Assembly (NCBI RefSeq): GCF_001590985.1
Contig: NZ_BCTX01000010.1
Location: 1 to 64,000 of the forward strand
Length of the DNA: 64,000 nucleotides
Direction: 5' to 3'
From: Novosphingobium naphthalenivorans NBRC 102051
GTDB taxonomy: Bacteria > Pseudomonadota > Alphaproteobacteria > Sphingomonadales > Sphingomonadaceae
Positions within the stretch are counted from its first letter, which is position 1. Each line of letters opens with the position of its first letter. Shown one piece after another: positions 46,887 through 54,901 of the stretch. Under the pieces are notes generated by a model. The model saw nothing but the letters and a program-made list of their open reading frames with translations. It ran no database searches and was not told where the DNA came from. Position numbers and translations under genes: made by a program.

Positions 46887-47639
46887 TTATCTGTTGTCGA
46901 AAGCGAAGGATGCCTCGACGGTGCCTTCCGCAGAGGGGAGTTCGACGGGAACCGTAACCGTGCGGGCCTGGCCGCTGCCGATCAGGCCGAAGCCCATGGT
47001 CTGCTGGATTTCAGCCGAAGAGAGCGACTTGGAGAAGATCTGCTTGCCCGAGCTGTCCTTCTCGACGATGCGCAGGTGGCCGTTCGACAGATAGCCGTAA
47101 GCGGCGGTCTCGTTGTGGACCTGCAGCACAGGCACGGGCTTGCCGGCCGCGTTCTTGCCGATCGATGCGCTTTCGACCGTGAACTGCGGCTTGATGCCGT
47201 CGGGGCCGACGCTGACCAGAACCTGGAAATTGTACAGGATCTGGATCGCGGACTGGCCCTCGGGCAGCTTCACCGGAAGCTGGGCCACGGTGATGTAGTA
47301 GTGATGGCTCTTGGCGAGCTGCGGGTCGCCGACGTACTGGACGCGGAACGACTGGGTCTGCCCGGGCGGGATCAGCGCCTGCGGCGGGAACACCAGAAGA
47401 TCCCCCGGATCGACGCCGGTGGCCTTGACGCCATCCGGCGTCAGTTCGAGTTCCTGAATGGTCAGCTCGACGGGCAGATCATTGGTGAAAGTGTTTTCCA
47501 CCGTCAGGACCTGAGACATGCCCTTGCCGGCCGTCTGGAGGTCGATCACGACAGGCTGGACGGTCATGGCCGACGCTGCCGAAATCGGGGAAACTGCGGC
47601 CAGCAGGAAAGCCAATGCACGCTTTGCTGGTCTGATCAC
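46887..47639 (-). CDS. periplasmic pilus chaperone (CsuC-like)
   Basis: About 250 residues with signal peptide ending SAASA. Two immunoglobulin-like domains: the first with MTVQPVVIDLQTAGKG, PPQALIPPGQTQSFRVQYVG (the basic residue that anchors subunits) and LYNFQVLVSV (G1 strand region); the second ends VPVELPSAEGTVEASFAF. It folds subunits by donor-strand complementation and hands them to the usher. Starts: GTG at 47639 has GGGAG 8 bases upstream; GTG 47648 and TTG 47654 are alternatives. Confidence 0.88.
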   Translation of the reverse strand: MIRPAKRALAFLLAAVSPISAASAMTVQPVVIDLQTAGKGMSQVLTVENTFTNDLPVELTIQELELTPDGVKATGVDPGDLLVFPPQALIPPGQTQSFRVQYVGDPQLAKSHHYYITVAQLPVKLPEGQSAIQILYNFQVLVSVGPDGIKPQFTVESASIGKNAAGKPVPVLQVHNETAAYGYLSNGHLRIVEKDSSGKQIFSKSLSSAEIQQTMGFGLIGSGQARTVTVPVELPSAEGTVEASFAFDNR

Positions 47640-47686
47640 GTTCTTCACTCCCAAAAAATCCCTGTGCCCTGTGAGTTGCCGGAAGG

Positions 47687-48280
47687 TCAGTTTGCCGGAA
47701 CCAGTTCGACGACGATGGCATCGCTGTATTCACCGGCAACAAGCGGTCCGCCGCCCGCCGGAGTTGAAATGCGGATAGCCATGTCTCCCCGTGCCGGATC
47801 GCTGGACGCGATCGAGGCCGTGCCGGCATCGCTCTGACGCACGAGGTTCATGCCGGCCCAGTCGATCGCGACCTGATAGGGCAGGAACTCGCTGAATCCG
47901 CCGCCGGCCGTGCTGCCCGCCTGTGCGCCGCTACGCAGCAGACCGCCGTTGTTGCTGCGCACGACCACGGAATGGGAGCTGTTGCACACGACCGGAAAGT
48001 CGAGCTCGATCGACGTCGGGCGGGCCATGGCCGTCTGATTGTCGACCAGCTGGGTGATGGTGATCTGGCCGCTGCCCACTGATCCCGCCGCGAACGTGGC
48101 GTTCTGCGCGTTGGTCGCGCGGGGCTGGTTGATGACGCAGGCTGCCGGAGCATCGCCGTAGAGATACAGCGGCTGCTGGTCCGGGGCCGCGCCCTGGTCC
48201 TGCGCGCGAACCGCGCCGGGAAGCAGCAGGCCGGCGGCCATGGCGGCGCGAACGAAGCAAGACAGGCGCGACAGGCGCAT
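47687..48280 (-). CDS. SCPU-domain pilus subunit (CsuB-like minor subunit)
   Basis: 197 residues, signal peptide 1-26 (ending AVRAQ). SCPU-type fold with cysteines in PAACVINQP and FPVVCNSSHS and a C-terminal PLVAGEYSDAIVVELVPAN strand. Start ATG shares one base with the stop of the preceding subunit (TGATG). Together with its neighbour it sits just before the chaperone, where csuA/csuB lie in the Acinetobacter csu operon. Confidence 0.8.
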   Translation of the reverse strand: MRLSRLSCFVRAAMAAGLLLPGAVRAQDQGAAPDQQPLYLYGDAPAACVINQPRATNAQNATFAAGSVGSGQITITQLVDNQTAMARPTSIELDFPVVCNSSHSVVVRSNNGGLLRSGAQAGSTAGGGFSEFLPYQVAIDWAGMNLVRQSDAGTASIASSDPARGDMAIRISTPAGGGPLVAGEYSDAIVVELVPAN

Positions 48281-48900
48281 CACCGCGGCTCCAGGAAAAT
48301 GCGGACCGTGTCGGCGTAGTTGCCCGCCAGGACCGGCGCGTTGACCGCGACGTTCGACGCGCCCTCGGCAATGTCGAGGCTGAGGCTGATGTCGCCCGCG
48401 GCGGGCTCGTCGATGTTCACGACCTGCTGGACGAGCTGGCGGACCTTGCCGTCGGTGCGGAGGCTGGAACTTGTCCCGTCCCAGGTCACCTGGGCCTGGT
48501 AGGGGACGGCATAGGCGAAGCCGCTGGCACCGCCGCTGACCCGTCCGTCCGTCGGCCACAGGCCGTTGTTCTCGGACTGGATCCGCAGCCGGTGGGGGAA
48601 ATTGCAGACCGCAGCGAACGCCACGGTGATGCGGGCGGCCCGGATCGCCAGCGTCTGCGGGTCGGTGAACTGCAGGATCTGCAGGGTATTGCCGTCGATC
48701 CCGGTGAAATTGACCTGCGATCCGGCCTGAAGCCGCGGGTTCTGGATGGCGCACACGTCGGGGGCGTTCCCGGTTACGGGCAAGGCCTTGCTGGCAATAT
48801 TCGACTGCGCCGCGGCAGGGCCCGAAAGCAGGCCGCCAAGGCTCAATCCCATGACCAGAGCCAGATGCCCCAGCCCCCCCAGATGACGGTGCGCGCGCAT
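48280..48900 (-). CDS. SCPU-domain pilus subunit (CsuA-like minor subunit)
   Basis: 206 residues, signal peptide 1-31 (ending PAAAQ). Cysteines in PDVCAIQNP and AAVCNFPHR. A C-terminal PVLAGNYADTVRIFLEPR strand matches the next subunit, and the two share the layout of INQP/IQNP then C-N, so they are a paralogous pair. One base separates it from the preceding subunit's stop, implying co-translation. Confidence 0.8.
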   Translation of the reverse strand: MRAHRHLGGLGHLALVMGLSLGGLLSGPAAAQSNIASKALPVTGNAPDVCAIQNPRLQAGSQVNFTGIDGNTLQILQFTDPQTLAIRAARITVAFAAVCNFPHRLRIQSENNGLWPTDGRVSGGASGFAYAVPYQAQVTWDGTSSSLRTDGKVRQLVQQVVNIDEPAAGDISLSLDIAEGASNVAVNAPVLAGNYADTVRIFLEPR

Positions 48901-48901
48901 C

Positions 48902-49468
48902 TTATTCCACCGCAGTCAACGTGACCGTCACCGAACCCTGGTAGTTCGTATCCGACACAAGGCGAAGGGCGCTGCCGCCGCTGGTGCTGAAGCTGCTGAG
49001 GCCCACGGTGATATCGCCGGTGAAGGCGGTGTCGCGGGACTGCGTGGCAGCGGCATTACTGACGGCCGAGGTGTCGAAGCTGGCGGGAACGGTGGTCCAG
49101 CCGCTCGCCGTGGCGACGTAGTTCACCGTGCGCGAAAAGCCGGAGGGCGGCGTCGTGGTGAAGTTCTGGGCCGTCATCGGCGTCGCCACGATCTGGATCG
49201 TGCTGCGGGTGGAGCAGAACGACCCGGCCAGGACCTGGTCCGGCGCGGACAGGTCCGTGCGCAGCAGGCCCGTCGTGGTGTCGGTCAGGACGCCAAGGTC
49301 GAACGTACCGTTGCCCGACAGCGTTCCGCCCGAACACAATGCCGGGACCGAGCCGATCACGGCGAAGTCCTTGGCCGAAGTGTCGGTCAGCGTGTCCGAC
49401 GACTGGGCCTGTGCGTTTGCGGCAAAGGCCGCCAGCGCCAGAGCCGGGATCGCATAGATCAGTCGCAT
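48902..49468 (-). CDS. SCPU-domain pilus subunit
   Basis: 188 residues, signal peptide 1-21 (ending AQAQ). Mature part with Cys in PALCSGGTLSG and GSFCSTRST and the closing strand NYQGSVTVTLTAVE. The N-terminal extension after cleavage (SSDTLTDTSAKDFAVIG) would supply the donor strand to the next subunit in the fibre. Confidence 0.8.
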   Translation of the reverse strand: MRLIYAIPALALAAFAANAQAQSSDTLTDTSAKDFAVIGSVPALCSGGTLSGNGTFDLGVLTDTTTGLLRTDLSAPDQVLAGSFCSTRSTIQIVATPMTAQNFTTTPPSGFSRTVNYVATASGWTTVPASFDTSAVSNAAATQSRDTAFTGDITVGLSSFSTSGGSALRLVSDTNYQGSVTVTLTAVE

Positions 49469-49486
49469 CTTCGTACCTCCGCCTGA

Positions 49487-50062
49487 TTATTGGACCGTGG
49501 TGGCCGGGCCCAGCGTGACGATCACCGTTCCGCTGTATTCGCCCGCCACCAGAATGGCATCGCCCGGCGCCGTGAAGCCCGACAGGGCGACTCCGATGTC
49601 GGCAATCTTGGGCAGCGGCTGTGTGCCGCCAGTCCCGCTTGCCGAGGCGGACGAGCCATCTCCCAAGGCTGCCGTTGTCGCTGTGGCATCCCCGCTCGCC
49701 CAGCCCGTTACCAGCGCCGTGAAGTTCACGGCACGGGCAAAGCCCGGCTGAAGCGTCGAGCTGTCATTGGCGACGAGTGCCGTGGCATCGACTTTGACAG
49801 CCGAACCCGCGAAGTTGCAGAAACTGCCCGGCAGGCTCACCGACTGCCCCGGAAGCACGGCGATCCGTCCCGCGCGTGTCCCCGAAGTGGCCGCCATCTG
49901 TCCAAGGTCTACCGTCGCACTCGACGGGTCGCCCAGGATACAGATCGAGGCAACCCGGCCATTGACGGCAACGTTCCCCGTATCGGTATCCGTCGCCTGG
50001 GCAAAGGCCGCGCCCGGCGCCATTGCGGCGGCGGCTACCAGAAGGCTGTATATCTTCCTCAT
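49487..50062 (-). CDS. SCPU-domain pilus subunit
   Basis: 191 residues, signal peptide 1-21 (ending AAFAQ). Donor-strand segment ATDTDTGNVAVNGRVASICIL, cysteines at ASICILG and GSFCNFAG, and ILVAGEYSGTVIVTLGPA as last strand. A Gly/Ser/Thr-rich stretch (DGSSASASGTGGTQ) in the middle is probably a surface loop. Confidence 0.82.
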   Translation of the reverse strand: MRKIYSLLVAAAAMAPGAAFAQATDTDTGNVAVNGRVASICILGDPSSATVDLGQMAATSGTRAGRIAVLPGQSVSLPGSFCNFAGSAVKVDATALVANDSSTLQPGFARAVNFTALVTGWASGDATATTAALGDGSSASASGTGGTQPLPKIADIGVALSGFTAPGDAILVAGEYSGTVIVTLGPATTVQ

Positions 50063-50110
50063 GGGATCAAATCTCCGGGTTTACGCAACGGCGTCCACCG
50101 GCCAACCGGA

Positions 50111-50635
50111 TCAGGTTGCCGGTGCCAGAACGACGTCAACGCTGCCGTTGTACGTGCCAGCCACCAGCAGGCCGGTGGCAGACGCATTGGAGAGCGTGAC
50201 GACCACGTTGCCAGTGAACATGTTGACGTTGGCCGCCGCCCCGGCGAGCGCATCCGTCGAATCGTCGGTCGCATCGACGCTGTTGGCATTGGCGGTCGCG
50301 GTGTAGTCCACGCGGTTGGTGAAGCCGGTGGCTGCCGCGGCGACGTTCGTGATGGCATTGGCCTTCACGGTCACGGTGGCGGCAGTGCTGTTGCACCAGC
50401 CCACGAGGGTGGCGTTCTTGGCATTCACCTTGCTGACATCAAGCGTGCCGGCGTTGGTGTCGCTGCCGCCCAGGGCCATTTCGCCAAGCGAGATGGTGGC
50501 GCTGGGGGTGGTGAACAGGCAGCGGGCCGCAACCGTGCCGTCGATGCTGACGGTGCCGGTGCTCGATTCCTGAGCCATGGCGGGGCTTGCCAGCAGTGCC
50601 GCTGCAGCCGAGGCGAGAAGCCATTTCTTGCGCAT
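50111..50635 (-). CDS. SCPU-domain pilus subunit
   Basis: 174 residues, signal peptide 1-21 (ending PAMAQ). Donor strand ESSTGTVSIDGTVAARCLF, second cysteine in LVGWCNST, last strand LLVAGTYNGSVDVVLAPAT. Strong similarity to the 50665 subunit in the N-terminal TGTV segment and in the last strand. One of four closely related candidates for the main pilus rod. Confidence 0.84.
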   Translation of the reverse strand: MRKKWLLASAAAALLASPAMAQESSTGTVSIDGTVAARCLFTTPSATISLGEMALGGSDTNAGTLDVSKVNAKNATLVGWCNSTAATVTVKANAITNVAAAATGFTNRVDYTATANANSVDATDDSTDALAGAAANVNMFTGNVVVTLSNASATGLLVAGTYNGSVDVVLAPAT

Positions 50636-50664
50636 GTTGAAGTGTCCTTCCGTTTAGCGGGCGA

Positions 50665-51246
50665 TCACGCGCCGGGCGCGATGACGACCTGGATCTGGCC
50701 GGTGTAAGCGCCGGCAACGAGAAGATCCGTGGCGCTGTTCGTTGCGAAACTGTCCGCACTGATCACGACATTGCTCGAACCATTATTGGCAAGGCGCCCG
50801 CCGATGGCTGTCGCAGTCAGCGGCGTCGTGGTCGTGGCCGAGAAAGGGACGTTCGGAGTTGTCACAGTCGTCACGGCGACATGGGCCGTGTAATCGATGC
50901 TGTTGTCGTATCCGGTGTCCGGCGTCCCGGCTCCGCTGATGGCCAGCGGCGTGGCCGAAATGGCGATGGTCGGGTTGGCCGTGGTGCAGACCACCCGGGC
51001 CGCAAGAGCCGAGCCCCCAAGCGACGTGAACGAAGATGCCAGATCAGTACGCATCGTGCCATCGGCCTGGCTCAGTTCACCGAAATTCACGGTGGTGCCG
51101 AAAGTGGTGCCGGCCGTTTCGGATACGACGATGCACTTGTCGCCAACTGTACCGGCGAGATTGACAGTTCCGGTGGTGCTCTGCGCCGCGGCGGGCGTGG
51201 CAATGACGGTGGATACCGCCAGGGCCATCAACGTTATCTTCCTCAT
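50665..51246 (-). CDS. SCPU-domain pilus subunit (candidate major pilin)
   Basis: 193 residues, signal peptide 1-22 (ending AAAQ). Donor strand STTGTVNLAGTVGDKCIVV, second cysteine in ARVVCTTANP, closing strand LLVAGAYTGQIQVVIAPGA. AGGGGAAG precedes the ATG at 51246. The frame is open upstream but the extra sequence has no signal or similarity. The CsuA/B-like major pilin is probably this or the next gene. Confidence 0.84.
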   Translation of the reverse strand: MRKITLMALAVSTVIATPAAAQSTTGTVNLAGTVGDKCIVVSETAGTTFGTTVNFGELSQADGTMRTDLASSFTSLGGSALAARVVCTTANPTIAISATPLAISGAGTPDTGYDNSIDYTAHVAVTTVTTPNVPFSATTTTPLTATAIGGRLANNGSSNVVISADSFATNSATDLLVAGAYTGQIQVVIAPGA

Positions 51247-51344
51247 TGCACTTCCCCTAAAGAAACCGGCCCTAAAGAAACGGGCGTGGCCGGAATTGGT
51301 CAGGTTTGCCGCGGAAAGCCCGCGGGTATTCGATACGATGCCCG

Positions 51345-52019
51345 TCATGACGCGGGCGAAATGGTTACGGTCAGCGTGTCGCTGTAGCTGCCGGCGATGA
51401 GCTGGTCGGTGCCGGAATAAGCGGGCGCGCTGACGGCGATGTAGGACCCGGCAAGACCGTAGGAGCGCGGGACAAGAAGCCCGTTCGATGCGGATGCCGT
51501 GCCGTTGAAGTCGCAAGTCGATCCCGAAATGCCCTGAGCGATCTGGCCGACCGGACAACTGCTTGCGACAGTGCCGGAATCCGACGCGACATTCAGGGCA
51601 ACCGTGTACGGCGCCTTGTCAGTGTAGCCCGGATCACTGTTGGCCGTGCCCGCCTGCAACGCGCCGTTCAGCGAAGTGACGGCAATACGCCAGGGCGCGG
51701 TGCACTCGGCCGTGAACGGGATCTGGCCGGACCATGCGGCCGCGTCGATCACGCCTGCATCCACCGTGCCGCTGGGCGCGCTGTTGGATGCAAACCCGCA
51801 GCGTCCGCCGACCGACGCCAGGACGTCGATCTGCATCGCCACACGATCCGGCCCGGATACATATGCGTTCGGATAGTAGGCCGTGACAGGGCTCGTCGAA
51901 GCCAATGCAGGCATGCCGCAAAGTGCTGCCGAGGCAGCCAGCGCCGCCCCCAGCACCCGGTCGTGATGTATCTGCAAAATGCTCAACACCGCACATGCCC
52001 CACTCGTTTCGAGGGCCAC
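51345..52019 (-). CDS. SCPU-domain pilus subunit, first gene of the operon
   Basis: Up to 224 residues. A hydrophobic signal segment (LGAALAASAALCGMPALAS) is preceded by an uncertain N-terminus; GTG at 52019 is the farthest start, GTG at 51989 the next. The mature part has cysteines at GRCGFAS, FTAECTAP, ASSCPVGQ and GSTCDFNG, twice the number in the other subunits, and ends LIAGSYSDTLTVTISPAS. It is the most divergent subunit and leads the operon behind a 420-base AT-rich divergent region. Confidence 0.75.
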   Translation of the reverse strand: MALETSGACAVLSILQIHHDRVLGAALAASAALCGMPALASTSPVTAYYPNAYVSGPDRVAMQIDVLASVGGRCGFASNSAPSGTVDAGVIDAAAWSGQIPFTAECTAPWRIAVTSLNGALQAGTANSDPGYTDKAPYTVALNVASDSGTVASSCPVGQIAQGISGSTCDFNGTASASNGLLVPRSYGLAGSYIAVSAPAYSGTDQLIAGSYSDTLTVTISPAS

Positions 52020-52439
52020 AGCCTCGAAACAGCCACCAAAAAACCAAACTATTGCCGCCAGCTTCCGCCGACGCCGGAGGCCTTCCGAAACCGCTGGCCG
52101 CAGAGCCAGGAGAAACCAGAATGCAACCGTAAACCGTAAGCTGTTGTATAACCACGCTACTGCTGGCGGATTTGATTGGAGTCAATCGAGATTCAATGAC
52201 TTGCAAATGACATGGTTTTAAAAACCATTCATTATCAATATTTTATGACGATTTCCGCCGCAAATATAACAGCGACTGTACCGAATTGACGCGACTTTCA
52301 TGCCAATGGTGCACAAGCTTGGCATAGTAAACTTCAAGCCCTGTAAGTTAACAAGCGATGTAACCGTCGAGTCGACGTCTTTCGGGTTGTGTTCAGGATG
52401 CCCGGCCGGCAGTCTCGCCGCAGATCTGGGGCGATTGCG
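52020..52439. promoter_or_regulatory. AT-rich divergent control region with a 17-base palindrome
   Basis: No gene. It separates the pilus operon from the lycopene-cyclase-like gene, and 52,180-52,350 is clearly AT-rich. A near-perfect palindrome ATGGTTTT-A-AAAACCAT lies at 52212-52228 and could be an operator. I could not identify a specific promoter. Confidence 0.45.
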
Positions 52440-53096
52440 ATGAAGACTTATGAGTTTGCGATCCTGGGGTTCGGCGTGTTTCCCTGTATCGTGGCGCTCG
52501 CGCTGCGCGCGATCGATCCGGATCTTCGCATCCTGCTCCTGACCGGCGACAGCGAGGTGGGGGGCGGCGGTCTCGACCTGATGCTGCCAGAGCGGCTCAA
52601 TGCCGCGGCGCGCGCCGTTCTGGAACCAATGATCGTTCGCGAATGGCCGGCCTACTACGCCCAGGGCAGTGGTGAAGCTGTGCTGACCCACGAGCCTGTG
52701 GTCCTCGTCGATCCGGTTCAGGTCTCTCTGGAAGTGGAGGCACAGTTTCCAGGCGATGCGATCGTGACCTCGTGCGGCACCGTGAGCAAGCTGGGGCGCT
52801 TCGCGACCTTTCGCGGAGGACAGGCCGAAGTCTCCCAGCTCATCGACCTGACCCGTTGGATGGGCGTTCCCGCTGAAACGAAAATCGTGGGTGCCGATGG
52901 CCTGTGGGCGCTCGACCTGCCGGTCATAGCCGAAGCTGAAAGCCCTGGAGAGGAATCGGGGGCCTATTTCGCCATCCCACTAGGCGATGAGCGGATGGCG
53001 ATCAGGCGATGGAAGGTGAGCGAGGGAGACTCCTCCCTTCGCCCGGCGGTCGCGACAAGCGATATATACGCCATCATGAACGGCCTGAGCTCGTAA
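52440..53096 (+). CDS. degenerate lycopene-cyclase-like protein
   Basis: 218 residues. The N-terminus (YEFAILGFGVFPCIVALALR, then DPDLRILLLTGDSEVGG) follows the pattern of CrtY-type lycopene beta-cyclases, as do LEPMIVREWPAYY and a late AYFAIPLGDERMAIRRW. But the dinucleotide-binding GxGxxG reads GFGVFP, the HTWSF-type segment is missing and the protein is little over half the usual ~390. It is either a decayed gene or a repurposed fold. No carotenoid genes are near; it is divergent from the pilus operon. ATG at 52440. Confidence 0.5.
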   Translation: MKTYEFAILGFGVFPCIVALALRAIDPDLRILLLTGDSEVGGGGLDLMLPERLNAAARAVLEPMIVREWPAYYAQGSGEAVLTHEPVVLVDPVQVSLEVEAQFPGDAIVTSCGTVSKLGRFATFRGGQAEVSQLIDLTRWMGVPAETKIVGADGLWALDLPVIAEAESPGEESGAYFAIPLGDERMAIRRWKVSEGDSSLRPAVATSDIYAIMNGLSS

Positions 53097-53196
53097 ACCG
53101 AACGCTCCGGCAACGCTGAGGCACGGGCGGCTCCAGAAGAGCGCCCTTCGACATGAAGAACGGCAAATTTCTCCCGCGTTTCTCGTTTCCCGCAGC

Positions 53197-53241
53197 CTTC
53201 CCAAGCTTACGGCGAGGGTTCAATTCCCTCCATCGCCGCCA
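53197..53241 (+). pseudogene. 3' half of a tRNA-Gly(CCC), island boundary scar
   Basis: Matches tRNA-Gly 41895-41939 at 38 of 45 positions and in the same orientation: anticodon-loop CTTCCC through the T-arm (GAGGG TTCAATT CCCTC) to CCA at 53239-53241. The acceptor arm has drifted. There is no 5' half, so it is not a functional tRNA. It overlaps the 3' end of the kinase-like gene on the other strand. Confidence 0.75.
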
Positions 53242-54748
53242 TCAGGACAGCATCCGGCGACCCTCCCGCATTAATCCGCCGCCAGGTCCCGAGATCACCC
53301 AGATCATAGCTGAGCTGGCGATCGACCACGGCGGCATTCGCATCCGAAGCATCGCCGTGCCGCGCGCCGACCCGGGTGCGCATCGTGTCGGCGGGGGCTT
53401 CGAGCCACAGGCCGGTGAAAGGCACGCCGCAGTGCGCGGCGGCATCGGCGGCGGCACGGCGCTCGGCTGGATCGGCGAAGACGGCATCGACGATGACGTC
53501 CATCCCTGCCGCCAGGGTGCGGCGCGACTCTTCCATCAGGGTACGATACACCTCGGCGCTGTGGTCCCGGGTATAGGCTTCGGGTGGCAGCGGCTGTTCG
53601 GGCAGAACGCCGGCCAGCCGCTTGCGCAGCACGTCACTGCGCAGCCAGCGGGCGCCGGGCGCGCCGCCGCACAGCGGGGCCAGCTTGCCTGCGAGTGTCG
53701 ATTTGCCGGTGCCGCTGAGGCCGCCGACCGCGATCAGCCGGGGCGGCTTGCGGTCGAGGAAGGCGAGCGCGGCATCGAGATAGCCGCGCGCCGCCGCGGC
53801 CTTGTCCTCGCGCTGGGCGGCATCTGCCTGCCGTTCGGCCGCGCTGGCATTGACATGGGCCCGCACGGCAGCGCGCATCGACAGGAAGAGAGGCATCGCA
53901 GCCAAGCCATCGCTTTCGGCCCGCATGTCGCAATAGCGGTTGAACAGGTGCGAGGCTTCGGCATGGAGCCCGCGCTGCCACAAGTCCATGAGCAGGAACG
54001 CGAGGTCGTAGAGCACGTCCGTAGTGGCCAGTTCGGGATCGAATTCGAGGCAGTCGAACAAGGTCGGCTGGCCCTGCCACAGGCAGATGTTGGCGAGATG
54101 CAGGTCGCCATGGCAGTGCCGGACGTGGCCGGCTTGCCCACGCCGGTCGAGCAACGGGGCCAGAGTTTCGAGACCTTCGAGACTGCGCTGGTGGAGCCGG
54201 TCGCACCGGGCGGCGGGCAGCAGCGCTTCGGGCAGGGCCGCCATGCTCGTGCGGTTTCCATCGATCACGGCGCGCACCCGGTCCGCGCCGGGGCCTTGCA
54301 CCGCTTCCGCCGTATCGTGGAACGCCGCGATGCGATCGGCCAAATCGCGGATCAGGTCCGGCGCCAGCGGTCCCTTGCGGGCCATGGCATCGAGCAGGCA
54401 TTCGGGCGCGAAACGGCGCATGACCACCACCCAGTCGACCGGCTCGCCTTCGCCCAGCGCCAGACGGCCATCGGGCTGCCTGCCCACGGGCTGAACGGCC
54501 AGGTAAAGGTCCGGCGCGGTCCGGCGGTTGAGCACCAGTTCCGCGTCGCAGACGGCCTTGCGCCGGTCCACGGTCGAGAAGTCGAGATAAGGATAGCGCA
54601 CGGCCCGCTTGAGCTTGAAGGCTTGGTCCCCGGCCAGGAACACCACGGCAGCGTGGGTATCTATCCGCTCCACCCGTCCGGACAGCCCATAGGTTTCCGG
54701 CCTGGACAGGAAGGCCATGGTCTCGGTCTGGTCATCGCAATCGCGCAA
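53207..54748 (-). CDS. bifunctional aminoglycoside-phosphotransferase-like / P-loop kinase protein
   Basis: 513 residues in two parts. Residues ~1-330 are an APH-like kinase fold with HCHGDLHLANICL (catalytic loop) and LFDCLEFDP (metal Asp). Residues ~335-510 are a P-loop kinase with GLSGTGKSTLAGKLA and a zeta-toxin/gluconokinase-like RSDVLRKRLAG. This fusion is widespread in proteobacteria and its substrate is unknown. The TTG start at 54748 has AAGGAG at good spacing. The final residues (MEGIEPSP) and stop are encoded by the antisense of the tRNA scar. Confidence 0.85.
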   Translation of the reverse strand: MRDCDDQTETMAFLSRPETYGLSGRVERIDTHAAVVFLAGDQAFKLKRAVRYPYLDFSTVDRRKAVCDAELVLNRRTAPDLYLAVQPVGRQPDGRLALGEGEPVDWVVVMRRFAPECLLDAMARKGPLAPDLIRDLADRIAAFHDTAEAVQGPGADRVRAVIDGNRTSMAALPEALLPAARCDRLHQRSLEGLETLAPLLDRRGQAGHVRHCHGDLHLANICLWQGQPTLFDCLEFDPELATTDVLYDLAFLLMDLWQRGLHAEASHLFNRYCDMRAESDGLAAMPLFLSMRAAVRAHVNASAAERQADAAQREDKAAAARGYLDAALAFLDRKPPRLIAVGGLSGTGKSTLAGKLAPLCGGAPGARWLRSDVLRKRLAGVLPEQPLPPEAYTRDHSAEVYRTLMEESRRTLAAGMDVIVDAVFADPAERRAAADAAAHCGVPFTGLWLEAPADTMRTRVGARHGDASDANAAVVDRQLSYDLGDLGTWRRINAGGSPDAVLMAAMEGIEPSP

Positions 54749-54901
54749 GGGGCTCTCCTTCGCCGCCAGAGATACGCGAGCGGAGGGCCGCTGGCGAGCT
54801 TTCCCGGGCCCGTTTCGATTATCGATAAATTAACCGTATTCGCCCCATGGGTTGTTTCCGCAAGGCGGCGCGCAGGCGCATTCTCCAGGGGACATTCAGC
54901 A

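Larger units (their letters stand above)
41895..53241. mobile_element. genomic island at tRNA-Gly(CCC) carrying a chaperone-usher pilus operon
   Basis: The left boundary is the 3' half of tRNA-Gly; the right boundary is a 45-base copy in the same orientation (38 of 45 identical, with a 15-base exact core). The 11.3 kb between holds a pilus operon, a helix-turn-helix-like gene, a lycopene-cyclase-like gene, a start-less ORF and visibly AT-richer stretches near each end (about 42,690-42,800 and 52,180-52,350). No integrase, transposase or replication gene is present, so the element is probably a fixed remnant. The boundaries are inferred from the repeat, not from comparison with an empty site. 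Confidence 0.65.

Noticed and set aside
41940-53196. Integrase or transposase gene for the island
   Set aside because: I looked on both strands between the tRNA and its remnant; none of the frames resembles a tyrosine or serine recombinase or transposase.
53153-54901. Upstream extension of the UbiA frame
   Set aside because: It is antisense to the kinase-like gene; the ATG at 54902 has a good ribosome site and family-like N-terminus.
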